A stretch of DNA of 64,000 bases from an uncultured Oenococcus sp. (GCA_934229385.1 CAKQDH010000002.1:105595-169594); one strand, 5' to 3'; positions 29,565-38,512 are shown, counted from the first letter of the stretch. Program-made: numbers and translations. Notes: generated from the letters alone by a model not told the origin.

Positions 29565-29587
29565 TAGAAAATAAAATACGGAGAATT

Positions 29588-30019
29588 ATGACAAATAAAA
29601 AGGATTTAAGAAAATATTTATCTCCAAAAGCATATGATGTTACGCAAAAAGCTAAAACAGAACGGCCTTTTACAGGTAAATATGATAATTTTTACCAAGA
29701 AGGTATTTATGTTGATGTTGTTAGTGGAGAACCATTGTTTAGTTCTAAAGATAAATATGACGCAAACTGTGGCTGGCCTTCTTTTACAAAACCAATTAAT
29801 CAGTCTCATATAAAAAAAAATGAAGACCATTCCTTTTTAATGGAAAGAACTGAAGTAAAAAGTAAAAATGCAAGCTCTCACTTGGGGCATGTTTTTGATG
29901 ACGGACCGAAAAAAGAGGGCGGTAGAAGATATTGCATTAATTCTGCTGCTCTAAGGTTTATTCCTGTAAAGGATTTAGAAAAATTAGGATACGGAAAATA
30001 CGTTAGACTTTTTAAATAA
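29588..30019 (+). CDS. msrB: Peptide-methionine (R)-S-oxide reductase MsrB
   Basis: Repairs oxidised methionine (R form) in proteins. The 143 residues contain CGWPSFTKPI (61-70), SSHLGHVFDDGP (97-108) and the catalytic RYCINSAALRF with Cys116; Cys61 is a likely resolving Cys. The two CxxC zinc motifs found in some MsrB proteins are absent. ACGGAGAATT is the SD. msrA follows 17 bases later, and the pair has its own promoter with a palindromic element. Confidence 0.97.
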   Translation: MTNKKDLRKYLSPKAYDVTQKAKTERPFTGKYDNFYQEGIYVDVVSGEPLFSSKDKYDANCGWPSFTKPINQSHIKKNEDHSFLMERTEVKSKNASSHLGHVFDDGPKKEGGRRYCINSAALRFIPVKDLEKLGYGKYVRLFK

Positions 30020-30036
30020 AAAGAGGTGAATAAAAT

Positions 30037-30579
30037 ATGAAAGCAAATGCTATTTTTGCCGGTGGATGTTTTTGGTGCATGGTTAAACCCTTTGATACTT
30101 ACCCTGGGATTATAAAAGTAATTTCAGGATACACTGGCGGTCATATTGCAAATCCCACTTATGCAGAAGTTTCAAGCGGTAAGACTGGGCATACAGAAGC
30201 TGTAAAGATTATTTATGATCCAGATATTATTTCTTATGCGGATTTGGTAAAGGTTTATTGGCAACAGACCGACCCTACTGATGCCATGGGACAGTTTCAA
30301 GATAGAGGTGATAATTATCGTCCTGTTATTTTTGTTAAAAATAAAAAAGAGCGCGAAATCGCTGAAAATTCTAAAAAAAAGCTAGAAAACAGTGGTCTTT
30401 TTGACAAACCAATTGTTACAAAAATTGAAGATGCAAAACCCTTTTATCCTGCGGAAAAGGAACATCAAAATTTCTATAAGAAAAATCCATTGAGGTATTC
30501 TATAGAAGAAATGGGAGGACGAAAAAGTTTTAAAGATAAATATTGGAAAAATAAAATGAATAGAAGCCAGAATTATTAA
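30037..30579 (+). CDS. msrA: Peptide-methionine (S)-S-oxide reductase MsrA
   Basis: Repairs the S form of methionine sulfoxide, complementing MsrB. The GCFWC signature (10-14, catalytic Cys11) begins the 180-residue protein, followed by [27 protein letters not shown] and [26 protein letters not shown]. An AAAGAGGTG SD precedes the start. It is the second gene of the msrBA unit. Confidence 0.97.
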   Translation: MKANAIFAGGCFWCMVKPFDTYPGIIKVISGYTGGHIANPTYAEVSSGKTGHTEAVKIIYDPDIISYADLVKVYWQQTDPTDAMGQFQDRGDNYRPVIFVKNKKEREIAENSKKKLENSGLFDKPIVTKIEDAKPFYPAEKEHQNFYKKNPLRYSIEEMGGRKSFKDKYWKNKMNRSQNY

Positions 30580-30675
30580 TTAAAATATAAATATGAAAAA
30601 AGTTTATAAATTTTTTTGAATAACTCAAAAAAATATATACATTTTTAGTCAATAAATTGAGAGGGGAAAATAAAA

Positions 30676-30748
30676 TTGCCCCAGCTGGACTCGGACCAGC
30701 GCATAATGGTACCAAAAACCATTGCCTTACCACCTTGGCTATGGGGCA
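30676..30748 (-). tRNA. tRNA-Gln (anticodon TTG)
   Basis: On the minus strand the acceptor TGCCCCA pairs with TGGGGCA, the anticodon arm is ATGGT-TTTTGGT-ACCAT giving anticodon TTG, and the T-loop region GGTCCGAGTCC is present. No CCA is encoded. It lies downstream of tRNA-Tyr on the same strand. Confidence 0.95.
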
Positions 30749-30755
30749 ATATTTT

Positions 30756-30791
30756 AACAACAAATTTGTCATTAAAAATAAATTTGTTGTT
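30756..30791 (-). repeat. Hairpin between tRNA-Tyr and tRNA-Gln
   Basis: AACAACAAATTT (30756-30767) and AAATTTGTTGTT (30780-30791) are perfect inverted repeats with a 12-base loop. On the minus strand this sits between the two tRNAs and may help processing or act as a weak terminator, although no T-tract follows. Confidence 0.6.
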
Positions 30792-30793
30792 AA

Positions 30794-30876
30794 TGGGAGT
30801 GGTAGGATTCGAACCTACGAACTCATAAGAGGGCGGATTTACGGTCCGCAGCGTTTAACCACTTCGCTACACTCCC
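30794..30876 (-). tRNA. tRNA-Tyr (anticodon GTA) with C33
   Basis: Acceptor GGGAGTG/CACTCCC, a long variable arm and T-arm GTAGG/CCTAC define a class II tRNA. The anticodon arm is GCGGA-CCGTAAA-TCCGC, giving anticodon GTA. Position 33, almost always U, is C here. No CCA is encoded. It is first in a Tyr-Gln pair. Confidence 0.93.
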
Positions 30877-31021
30877 ACAATCCAACTTCATTATTTTAGT
30901 TTAAAAGTTTATTAATATCAAGTTTTAAACTAAAAAATTATAATATTTTGTTTTTTGTTTTTAGTAGTCTTTAATTTTACTTGAAAAAAATGATTACGCA
31001 TTATAGAATAAAAATAGTTAT

Positions 31022-31093
31022 TGTCTAGTAGTTCAGTGGTAGAACGTCGCACTGTTAATGCGAATGTCGCTGGTTCGAACCCAGCCTGGACAG
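31022..31093 (+). tRNA. tRNA-Asn (anticodon GTT)
   Basis: Acceptor TGTCTAG pairs with CTGGACA, the anticodon arm is TCGCA-CTGTTAA-TGCGA (anticodon GTT), and GGTTCGAAC marks the T-loop. No CCA is encoded. It lies on the plus strand, divergent from the Tyr-Gln pair. Confidence 0.95.
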
Positions 31094-31254
31094 TTTTTTG
31101 TTCTAAATAATTAAAGTTTGCTTTGGTTTTAAAAGTATATAAATGTTGTTTTTGAATGACTTTTTTTATTTGTATTATTTTTTTATTTATTTAGCTTTTA
31201 AAGTATTTTTATAAGAAATATTTTATAGATTTTTTACAGATTTAAGAAAATTTA

Positions 31255-32112
31255 TCATCTCCAGAGTCTATTTAGATTTTTACTACGAGAAAAAAAAATG
31301 ATAATGATGGCATATATAATAATTGATAAAAATATTCCTAGCATAAAATAGGTGGTTTGAAGAGGAATTTCAGTGTTATTTGCTTTTACTATTGATTGTG
31401 GAGAAGCAATAAAAGCTAAACCATCTATTAAAGCATGAAATATAATTGTGACCGTCAAAAAGGCGGTTTTTATATAGACTAAACCGAAAATTATTCCGAT
31501 AGCACTTGCATAAATTAGTTGGGTAATAGTTTCAGAAAAACTTTGGTGGAAAATATTTATTGAATGTGTTAGCCCAAAAGCAAGTCCTTGTAAAATAACG
31601 CTAATAAGTAAATAAAACTTGTTTTTATTTTTAGCTTGTAATAATTTTCCTAGTAGCAAGCCTCGGAAGCCGTATTCTTCAGTTAATCCAACAACTAGAA
31701 CAAATAAAATAATTATTAAGATCTGATTTAACGACTCATTTTTTTTATCTAGATTTTTAACAGCTAAGATTAAGTTTCCACTTAAAAAAATTATTGTGGG
31801 AAGTATTATTAATATAGCTGAAATTAATTTTTTACTAAAAAATTTGGTTTTTACTTTAAAGAAAATTAAGTTTCCTATTAATAAAAGTAGAAAAAAAATT
31901 AATTCCGAAAAAGTGTTTAATAAAAAAGCAGCTTTTATTTTTAAAGGCTTTAATAAAATGTGAAAAGAAAAAAGAGTTAATTGATTATTTATTGTAAAAG
32001 TTTTTAAAAATATTTGTAAAATAATTTTTGAACCAAAAAGGCTTGCAATGATCCATAGAAAGATAGGGATAATTTTGTTTATGGGATTATTTTCATATGT
32101 ATTCCTATTCAC
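31255..32112 (-). CDS. CPBP family intramembrane glutamic/metallo-endopeptidase
   Basis: A 285-residue protein with about eight hydrophobic segments and the CPBP (Abi/CAAX-type) motifs: EEYGFRG near 144-150 (EExxxR), a second-motif His in FGLTHSINIFHQSF, and a third in IFHALIDGLAFI. In lactic acid bacteria such proteins are linked to bacteriocin self-immunity or protein processing, but no bacteriocin gene is seen next to it. The substrate is unknown. Confidence 0.88.
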   Translation of the reverse strand: MNRNTYENNPINKIIPIFLWIIASLFGSKIILQIFLKTFTINNQLTLFSFHILLKPLKIKAAFLLNTFSELIFFLLLLIGNLIFFKVKTKFFSKKLISAILIILPTIIFLSGNLILAVKNLDKKNESLNQILIIILFVLVVGLTEEYGFRGLLLGKLLQAKNKNKFYLLISVILQGLAFGLTHSINIFHQSFSETITQLIYASAIGIIFGLVYIKTAFLTVTIIFHALIDGLAFIASPQSIVKANNTEIPLQTTYFMLGIFLSIIIYAIIIIFFSRSKNLNRLWR

Positions 32113-32250
32113 AATGGTGCTATTAAATCATTTTAATTTTTTTAAGTCAATTCAGTTGTAATATATTATTTATATAATTTTCTAATAGAATGATAATTTG
32201 CAGATAATTTATTTAAATAAATTAGGAATTTAAAAATAAGGAAATTTTAT

Positions 32251-32754
32251 TTACGCGTATCTATGAGCCATTTTTGCAGCTACAGCTGAAGCCAAAGCAC
32301 CAATCAAGTCATCTACGAAAGTATTAACTTTACCCTTTTTTTCTGTATCGAGTTTTTTAATTATACCGTGTTTTACTCGATCGAGATAACCAAAGTTAGT
32401 TATTCCAATGGTTCCATAAATATTAGCAATGCTTTCTGCGATTGCTTCATCTACACCAAAAACAGCAGCATCATTTTCGATGATTTTTTGTAAGGGTTGT
32501 TTTAGTTTCTTTTCTGTTGCTAGTCGATCTAATTCTAAAGCTACCATTGCACTATTTAAAACTTCACGTTTATGTAATATTTTTATAACTGCTTCTTTAT
32601 ATTCTGGTATTTTAGCGTTAGGAATAAAGCTTTTTTGAAGTTTATAGGCAATTTCTGCGATTTCTTGGTAGGTAATTCCTCTTTTTTTAAACTCTGATTT
32701 AACAAATTTAAAAGCTTCTTCATCAGGAAATATAAACTGTTTATTTCTCATCAC
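32251..32754 (-). CDS. Phosphatidylglycerophosphatase A-like protein (YutG type)
   Basis: A 167-residue protein matching the PgpA family of Firmicutes, with the N-terminal helical region and a C-terminal core YGTIGITNFGYLDRVKHGIIKKLD (about 114-137) and VNTFVDDLIGALASAVAAKMAH (about 144-165). The family dephosphorylates phosphatidylglycerol phosphate in phospholipid synthesis; activity in the short Firmicutes members is less well established. Stands alone on the minus strand, upstream of the CPBP gene. Confidence 0.85.
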   Translation of the reverse strand: MMRNKQFIFPDEEAFKFVKSEFKKRGITYQEIAEIAYKLQKSFIPNAKIPEYKEAVIKILHKREVLNSAMVALELDRLATEKKLKQPLQKIIENDAAVFGVDEAIAESIANIYGTIGITNFGYLDRVKHGIIKKLDTEKKGKVNTFVDDLIGALASAVAAKMAHRYA

Positions 32755-33018
32755 TAATTCATCTTATCCTTTTTTTGTATTTGTTTATTTTTTATTTTTT
32801 TATTCTTATGAAATAAATAAAAAAATTTAAATTTTAATTTTTTGTCAAGTATTAAAAATTATTAGAAAAATTATTTATTAAAATAAAATTTATTTTGTAA
32901 TTCGAATTTATTTAAAATGATTTGTTTTTGTATATCAGGCAAGCATTGTAGGATATAAAAGTTTAAATAGCAAATTATTTCTATTTTAAATAAAATTTTT
33001 TAATATATTTAATGAAAA
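32755..33018. other. AT-rich non-coding stretch upstream of pgpA-like gene
   Basis: Part of a 1.8-kb region without genes. It holds the pgpA-like start region (a GGATAAGATG-like SD on the minus strand) and otherwise only AT-rich sequence up to the IS-derived element. Confidence 0.4.
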
Positions 33019-33245
33019 ATTAGACAGAAATCCTCTGAATTTATTTATGGGATGAATACAAGTTAAGATCAAACTAACCCCTTTACCCTTAGGGACGGTA
33101 AAGGCTTGGCTAACTTCTGCTACTTCGGGGGTATAGTCATATATATATATCTAAAAGCCAGATTTCTAAGCAAATTGATCCTGTCTAATATATTTTTTCT
33201 ATGTTAGAGTTCACAAGCCATGGGTTTTAACCTGTGGTAGTTGAC
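33019..33245 (+). mobile_element. Miniature IS605-derived element without tnpB, copy B
   Basis: A 227-bp unit with the left end of IS copies A and D (CAGAAATCCTCTGAATTTATTTATGGGAT) joined directly to the right-end region, ending in the CCATGGGTTTTAACCTGTGG hairpin and TAGTTGAC. It matches copy C at 43262-43484 along its whole length, including an identical 20-base block (33117-33136), so it is a defined non-autonomous unit and not a random deletion. Confidence 0.85.
33072..33245 (+). ncRNA. Candidate omega-RNA-like scaffold in element B
   Basis: The retained segment corresponds in position to the omega-RNA at the 3' end of tnpB elements. It can form CCTTTACC/GGTAAAGG (33080-33087 with 33097-33104), a GTATA..TATA hairpin after the conserved CTGCTACTTCGGGGGTATAG block, and the terminal CCATGGG/CCTGTGG stem. 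Expression is not shown by the sequence. Confidence 0.5.
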
Positions 33246-33302
33246 TATATATTTTCAAGATAGGTTAGCTTTATTATTTTGTGACAATTTTTGACTATAT
33301 TC

Positions 33303-33331
33303 TTGTAAAAATAATATAAGCATTATATAAT
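33303..33331 (+). promoter_or_regulatory. Promoter of a possible non-coding transcript
   Basis: TTGTAA (33303-33308), 17 bases, then a perfect TATAAT (33326-33331). The expected start near 33338 coincides with the first base of a long hairpin. No reading frame follows. Confidence 0.6.
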
Positions 33332-33337
33332 AAAAGT

Positions 33338-33714
33338 GACCTTTAAGGAAAGCGTTTTCTTAAAGGTCAAAGTTGAAGTTAGAGACTTAAATTACGGGAA
33401 TTAGTAATTATATATCAAGAAATAGCTACGACTCTTTTTTAGAAAGTTCGTTAATAAATCAATTCATAGAAAATAATAAGTTATCGAAGTCTAAAAAAGT
33501 AAAATAAGAATTCAAGAAAATAATCTCAAGTTAATCAGTAGATAACGAATGATTGTGATCCTGATCATTTAAATGTTATAAAACCAAAAATATAACTCTT
33601 TAATTAAAAATAAAAAAAGATCGTAGTTAAAGAAATCATTCCAACAGACATTTAAGAAAAGCGCTTCAACAAACAAAGAGCCTATATCGATATTAATCGA
33701 TATAGGTTTTTGTT
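33338..33714 (+). ncRNA. Candidate free-standing non-coding RNA
   Basis: A promoter-to-terminator unit of about 375 bases with stops in all three plus-strand frames. The 5' end forms GACCTTTAAGGAAA/TTTTCTTAAAGGTC (33338-33368, one mismatch); a middle hairpin AATGAT...ATCATT lies near 33548-33569; the 3' end is a strong terminator. It does not match RNase P RNA, tmRNA, SRP RNA or a T-box by eye. A decayed gene transcript is the main alternative. Confidence 0.45.
33681..33714 (+). terminator. Strong intrinsic terminator
   Basis: CCTATATCGAT-ATTA-ATCGATATAGG: a perfect 11-bp stem followed by TTTTTGTTT. There is no protein gene upstream that it could serve, which supports a non-coding transcript. 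Confidence 0.88.
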
Positions 33715-33933
33715 TAGGATTGATTGCAAAAAATAAGAATAATTTAACCTAAATAGCTTTATGGGAATTTTCAACAAGTTTAAGGAATCAAAGATATATT
33801 TGAGAAACAATTTATTAAAATAAATTTTCTAAAGGGAACATTTTTATATCATAATTATTTTTATTTATAGTTAATTGGATGTAAATTACAAAAAAGTTTA
33901 ATTAAAATTTAAAGTAGAAATTTTGTATTAGGT

Positions 33934-34218
33934 AGTTTAACTTTTCATAAGAAAATTATACTTGGGTTTATTAAATTAATTGTCAACATTTAGAAGCAAG
34001 AGCTGCTAAAAATATTTTAGCTAAAGGTTTTCTTGTAGAAAGTAACTGTCTAATAAGTAAATTAATTCTTTTAATACTTTAGAGATTAACTAATTACTGA
34101 AACCTATGAAGGCATAAATATATTTCTAGAGACTAGATTATCTAAAAAATTTTGATTGTTGATAAATATTAAGTTTATCAAATCTATAAGCTATGGATTT
34201 TAAGTCATGATAGTTAAT
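33934..34218 (+). mobile_element. Highly degenerate IS605/tnpB relic
   Basis: Two tnpB pieces remain: ACTTTTCATAAGAAAATTATACTTGGGTTTATT (compare 63810-63850) fused by deletion to GCTGCTAAAAATATTTTAGCTAAAGG (the AAKNILAK end, compare copy A near 27960), followed by a diverged right end GCTATGGATTTTAAGTCATGATAGTTAAT. It is in the same orientation as the other copies and clearly older. Confidence 0.75.
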
Positions 34219-34535
34219 ATTAAGAATATATTTTTTATCAGAGTACCTTAAGTTTTTGGACAAATCATTTTATTTAATAATGATAAGGTAAATAAAGTAA
34301 ATGAAAGGAAACTAAAAAATCTTTAAGTACACCTAAATTTAATTTTCTGAGAAATAATTTTATTTAATAAAATAATAACTATCTTTAATAGTACTTTAAA
34401 ATTTATATACGAATGTTAATTTAAAAACATAACTTGATTAGTTATTTAATTTTGTGCAAACTTTTATTTCTTTTTTATAATAGTAGTTTTTATAAAAGAA
34501 GATTAAATTTTATTATTTTTGATTTTATATTGTAA
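34219..34535. other. AT-rich gap before tRNA-Lys
   Basis: About 317 bases with no coding or structural signal that I can identify. Confidence 0.4.
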
Positions 34536-34608
34536 TGGATGCTCAGGGGATCGAACCCTGGACCCACGGATTAAGAGTCCGTTGCTCTACCAACTGAGCT
34601 AAGCATCC
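34536..34608 (-). tRNA. tRNA-Lys (anticodon CTT)
   Basis: On the minus strand the acceptor GGATGCT pairs with AGCATCC, the D-arm contains AGCTCAGTTGGTAGAGC, and the anticodon arm ACGGA-CTCTTAA-TCCGT gives anticodon CTT. The T-arm CAGGGTTCGATCCCCTG is standard. No CCA is encoded. Confidence 0.96.
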
Positions 34609-34695
34609 AAACATCAGTTTATTTTATCACTATGAAAACTTAAAAGGTAGGATAAAGTTTATATAATTTTTATTACTGGTATTATAATAGTTGTT

Positions 34696-35409
34696 ATGAG
34701 TAAGATTCTAGTAGTTGATGATGAAAAACCAATCGTAGATGTTATTAAATTTAATTTACAAAAAGAAGGATATGATGTCGTAACAGCTTATGATGGGAAA
34801 GAAGCTTTAGAAGTTTTTAATAAGGAAAACCCTGACTTAGTATTATTAGATCAAATGCTTCCAAAAATTGATGGCACAGAAGTTTTGAGGCAAATTAGAA
34901 CAAAATCATCTGCTCCTGTGATTATTGTTACAGCTAAAGATAGCGAAATTGATAAAGTTGTCGGTCTTGAAATGGGTGCAGATGATTATGTTACCAAACC
35001 CTTTTCTAATCGTGAATTAATTGCGCGTGTAAAAGCTAACCTAAGGCGTAATAAAGAAAATACTCCAGGCATTAATAAAAAAGAGACCTCTAAGAAAAAT
35101 ATTAAAGTAGGCGATCTCGTAATTGATCCAGAGGCTTATGTTGTAACAAAAAATGGAAATTATCTAGATTTAACTCATCGGGAATTTGATTTGCTTCATT
35201 ATTTAGCTACTAGGCCAGGCCAAGTTTTAACTAGAGAAGCTCTTTTAACAGAGGTATGGGGCTTTGATTATTATGGTGATGTAAGAACTGTAGATGTTAC
35301 GGTTCGTCGTTTGAGAGAAAAGATTGAAGATTCTCCTTCTCGGCCGGGAATTTTAAGGACTAAACGTGGAGTAGGATATTTTATTAGTCCTGATTCAGTT
35401 CATGAATAA
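34696..35409 (+). CDS. walR: Response regulator WalR (YycF)
   Basis: OmpR-type regulator of cell-wall metabolism, activated by WalK. The receiver has the acidic pocket VVDDE (Asp8-Asp9), phospho-acceptor Asp52 in LLDQMLP, Thr in ITVTAKD-like IIVTAKD and Lys in VTKPF; the winged-helix DNA-binding domain carries [22 protein letters not shown] and [13 protein letters not shown]. Length 237 is typical. There is no SD; a TATAAT ends only seven bases before the ATG, so a leaderless mRNA is possible. Confidence 0.97.
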   Translation: MSKILVVDDEKPIVDVIKFNLQKEGYDVVTAYDGKEALEVFNKENPDLVLLDQMLPKIDGTEVLRQIRTKSSAPVIIVTAKDSEIDKVVGLEMGADDYVTKPFSNRELIARVKANLRRNKENTPGINKKETSKKNIKVGDLVIDPEAYVVTKNGNYLDLTHREFDLLHYLATRPGQVLTREALLTEVWGFDYYGDVRTVDVTVRRLREKIEDSPSRPGILRTKRGVGYFISPDSVHE

Positions 35410-35441
35410 ATTTTTATTTTATTATAATTTATCAGTAGCTA

Positions 35442-37349
35442 ATGAATAATATTTCAAAAAAATTCTCAAAAGTTATTTCTTCAGTTCACTTTCGAATAAC
35501 TCTAATTTTTACTTTTGTTACTTTAGCAATTTTAGGTTTAGTTGGAGCTTTTTTTGTTGTTCAATATTCTTCTAGTTTATTAAATTCATTTAATAGCCAA
35601 TTATCTTTACCAACCCCTTTAAGAAATGAATTAATTTCTGGTCTGCAAAAAAATAATACCCTTCGAATTAATAGAAGCATTAATGAAGCTCTTTCAAATT
35701 TTGGGAAATCAAATCGAGATGATTATGTATATGTGGTTGACAAAAAGGGGGTAATTAGGGGCACTTCTAGCGTGGCTTTAAGACAAGATGTAAACCGAAA
35801 AATGGATTCTTCATCAACGGCAATGAAAGGAAAAATTTTTAGTAATATTAAAAATTCTTTATCTCAAGGGAAAAATTACCATCGCACCATACAGTCAAAA
35901 ATTTCTTCGTCACATTATAAAACTTTGGTGGTTCCTTTAGAGACACATAATGGTAACCGAAGTTCTACAGTAGGTTCTTTTGTATATTCGGCCAATATGG
36001 AAGGCGTTTATTCTACTATTCATAACGTTATCAAAATATTTATTGGCGCTTTACTAATACCTTTAATAGTTGCGATTCTTATAGGGTTTTTAATGGCTAG
36101 GATCTTGACAAATCCTATAAGAATACTTGTTAGGCAAACAGGCCAAATAGAAAAAGAAAATTTTTTAAATAAAAATTCTATAAATACCAAAAGTGAACTT
36201 GGTACTTTGGCAAAACAAATCAATAATCTTTCCGATGCAATTGCTTACGAAACAGCTATTTCTAATATGGAGCGTGACCGTTTAAACTCTATTTTAGCAA
36301 ATATGAATGATGGGGTATTATCTATTACTCGAAACGGTACAGTTACACTTATTAATCAAACAGCTCTTGATTTTTTGAATATTACTGATATTAAAAAAGC
36401 AGTTGGTAAAAACATATACGACTTATTAAATTTGAAAAAAAGAAATACAAGTTTAAGGACTTTTTTTCAAGCAACACATGGTTTCTTTATTAAGTCAAGA
36501 AATTCTTCTAATTTAATACTTAATATTATTGTAAGTCTGATACGACGCAAATCAGGTTTTATTTCGGGGGCTGTTGTTGTTTTACGAGATGTTACTCAAA
36601 GAGTAGAAATTGAAAAAGAACAAAAAGATTTTGTATCCAATGTTAGCCATGAATTAAGAACGCCTTTAACATCTGTTAATGCTTATATTGAAACACTTCA
36701 GGAAGAAAATATATCTGATAAAAAAGTTACTGGTAAATTTTTAGATGTTGCTCATAGAGAAACTCAGCGGATGATTCGAATGATTAATGATTTGCTTGAG
36801 TTGTCTCGAATGGATAGAGGGACAGTTAAGATGGAAAAAGAGCCTGTCAATTTTATAAGATTTATAGAATATGCCCTAAATCGTTTTAAGGTTATAATCA
36901 AACAAGGCAATTCTATACACCCTGATAAAAAATATAATATTATTCGGAAGTATGATAAAAAGAAATCTTTATATGTTGATATTGATGCTAATAGGTTTAT
37001 GCAGGTTATAGATAATTTAATCAATAATGCTATTAATTATTCTCCTGAAGGCAGCAATATAGAAGTGGATATTAAAGAAAATTCTAAGAATGCTATTTTA
37101 TCTATCACGGATCATGGTCTTGGTATTTCCAAAAAAGACCAAAATAATATTTTTAGACGTTTTTATAGGGCTGATAAATCTAGGTCTCGTCAACAAGGAG
37201 GAACAGGCCTTGGATTGGCAATTTCCAAAGAAGTGGTTCAAGGCTTAAAGGGTAAAATTTGGGTTAAATCCAAAATTGGTAAGGGAACTACTTTTTTTGT
37301 AAGTATACCTAAAATTAATGTAAATGCTAAAGACCTCGATTTTGAATAA
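35442..37349 (+). CDS. walK: Sensor histidine kinase WalK (YycG)
   Basis: Membrane kinase for WalR. The 635 residues show two membrane helices (about 17-40 and 196-220) around an extracellular sensor domain, HAMP, PAS, a HisKA domain with SHELRTPL (His403) and the HATPase with NLINNAINYSPEG, DHGLGISKKD and GTGLGLAIS. The N-terminus MNNISKKFSKVISSVHFRITLIF fits the family. It follows walR by 32 bases. The genes that normally follow (walH, walI, walJ, htrA) are absent. Confidence 0.97.
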   Translation: MNNISKKFSKVISSVHFRITLIFTFVTLAILGLVGAFFVVQYSSSLLNSFNSQLSLPTPLRNELISGLQKNNTLRINRSINEALSNFGKSNRDDYVYVVDKKGVIRGTSSVALRQDVNRKMDSSSTAMKGKIFSNIKNSLSQGKNYHRTIQSKISSSHYKTLVVPLETHNGNRSSTVGSFVYSANMEGVYSTIHNVIKIFIGALLIPLIVAILIGFLMARILTNPIRILVRQTGQIEKENFLNKNSINTKSELGTLAKQINNLSDAIAYETAISNMERDRLNSILANMNDGVLSITRNGTVTLINQTALDFLNITDIKKAVGKNIYDLLNLKKRNTSLRTFFQATHGFFIKSRNSSNLILNIIVSLIRRKSGFISGAVVVLRDVTQRVEIEKEQKDFVSNVSHELRTPLTSVNAYIETLQEENISDKKVTGKFLDVAHRETQRMIRMINDLLELSRMDRGTVKMEKEPVNFIRFIEYALNRFKVIIKQGNSIHPDKKYNIIRKYDKKKSLYVDIDANRFMQVIDNLINNAINYSPEGSNIEVDIKENSKNAILSITDHGLGISKKDQNNIFRRFYRADKSRSRQQGGTGLGLAISKEVVQGLKGKIWVKSKIGKGTTFFVSIPKINVNAKDLDFE

Positions 37350-37835
37350 TTTTACAATAAAAGAATTAAATAGTGATCAAATATTTATGGATTCTTTAAA
37401 GAAATAAAGAAAGCAAATAGTAGGTGGTTATAGGACAATAAAAAAACACTTTTTAATATAATTAATAATTAAAGAATGTATAAAATTTCAAAGACCAATT
37501 CTTTATTTTAATTTTATTAATTATTGATTAATTACGTATTTATAATTAAGTAAATTATATAAATAATATTAGATTGAGTTTAAAAATTAATAAATTAAGT
37601 TAAACAGTTTATGCAATATAAAAATATTTAATTAAATGAAGATAATTTTTATTCAAAATAAAAAAATATTATTCTAAAGAATAATAATTTTGCTGTGAGG
37701 GTTAAGATTTTGGTATAGGTTGTTTAGAAATTAACTATAATTTATATAATTACAAATATATTCAGGCATTATAAATAATTAAATATAATAATCAAAACAG
37801 TAAAATTATTGAAATAAATTTAATTAAATATAGAA
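37350..37835. other. Gene-free gap between walK and rlmH
   Basis: About 486 AT-rich bases where walH-walI-walJ-htrA lie in most lactobacilli. I see no remnants of these proteins in any frame and no clear terminator. Confidence 0.5.
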
Positions 37836-38318
37836 ATGTTAAAAATACGTCTATTAGTTGTAGGAAAAACAAAAAAGAAATTTTATATAGAAGCCTCTTT
37901 AAATTATTTAAAAAGGATTAATCGTTTTGCTAAAATTAGTGTAATAGAAGTAAAACATCAAACTTATTTACAGAAAATGAGTAATATTGAAAAAAACAAA
38001 GTTATTGAAAATGAGAGTAATCGTTTAATTTCTAGAATTAAAAATTCCGATTTTGTTATTGTCTTAGAGATTAAGGGAAAAATGGTTAGTTCTCGTGAAA
38101 TAGCAAAAATGATTAGGAATATCCCTTTAAGAGGGTATTCTACAATAGACTTTATAATTGGTGGCTCTTTAGGATTATCACAGAAAATTAAAAAGATGTC
38201 TGATATTGAAATTTCTTTTGGCAGAATCACCTTACCTCATGAATTAGCAAAAGTTGTTCTTTTAGAACAGATATATCGTTCTTTTACCATTAATAATGGG
38301 ATCCCTTATCATAAATAA
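37836..38318 (+). CDS. rlmH: 23S rRNA (pseudouridine1915-N3)-methyltransferase RlmH
   Basis: SPOUT methyltransferase that modifies helix 69 of 23S rRNA in the assembled ribosome. The 160 residues contain VVGKTKKKFYIEASLNYLKRI at the start, FIIGGSLGLSQ near 108-118 and the C-terminal SFGRITLPHELAKVVLLEQIYRSFTINNGIPYHK knot region. Length is normal. A bidirectional terminator overlaps its stop. Confidence 0.97.
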   Translation: MLKIRLLVVGKTKKKFYIEASLNYLKRINRFAKISVIEVKHQTYLQKMSNIEKNKVIENESNRLISRIKNSDFVIVLEIKGKMVSSREIAKMIRNIPLRGYSTIDFIIGGSLGLSQKIKKMSDIEISFGRITLPHELAKVVLLEQIYRSFTINNGIPYHK

Positions 38319-38351
38319 AAAAGAGGCTGTTTATAATACAGACTCTTTTTT
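38317..38351. terminator. Bidirectional terminator between rlmH and small basic gene
   Basis: AAAAAGAG-G-CTGT paired with ACAG-A-CTCTTTTT around the loop TTATAAT. The A/T-tracts on both sides let it end rlmH (plus) and the small gene at 38354-38512 (minus). Confidence 0.85.
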
Positions 38352-38353
38352 AT

Positions 38354-38512
38354 TTAATATAATGGTAATTTGTTTTTCTTTGGGTTCTTTACCCATTTTC
38401 TTATCTGACCTGTTCGTTTTAGTTGTTTTTTCTTCTGCTGATTATGAGCAACTGGTCGTGCGCCAGAAAATGAGTTATACGGAGATCTTCCTGTTACATT
38501 TTTATTGGACAT
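38354..38512 (-). CDS. Small basic protein of unknown function, 52 aa
   Basis: Reads MSNKNVTGRSPYNSFSGARP onward and ends KWVKNPKKNKLPLY: a Lys/Arg/Asn-rich, soluble, probably nucleic-acid-binding peptide. AGAAAGGA is correctly spaced (nine bases) before the ATG and a terminator follows the stop, so it looks like a complete gene. I do not recognise the family. The plus-strand frame over it has no SD and a composition typical of a shadow. Confidence 0.65.
   Translation of the reverse strand: MSNKNVTGRSPYNSFSGARPVAHNQQKKKQLKRTGQIRKWVKNPKKNKLPLY

Noticed and set aside
30657..30899. 80-residue plus-strand frame over the tRNA-Gln/Tyr pair
   Set aside because: It is the antisense of two tRNA genes; the peptide GRIRTYELIRGR is a typical tRNA-derived artefact.
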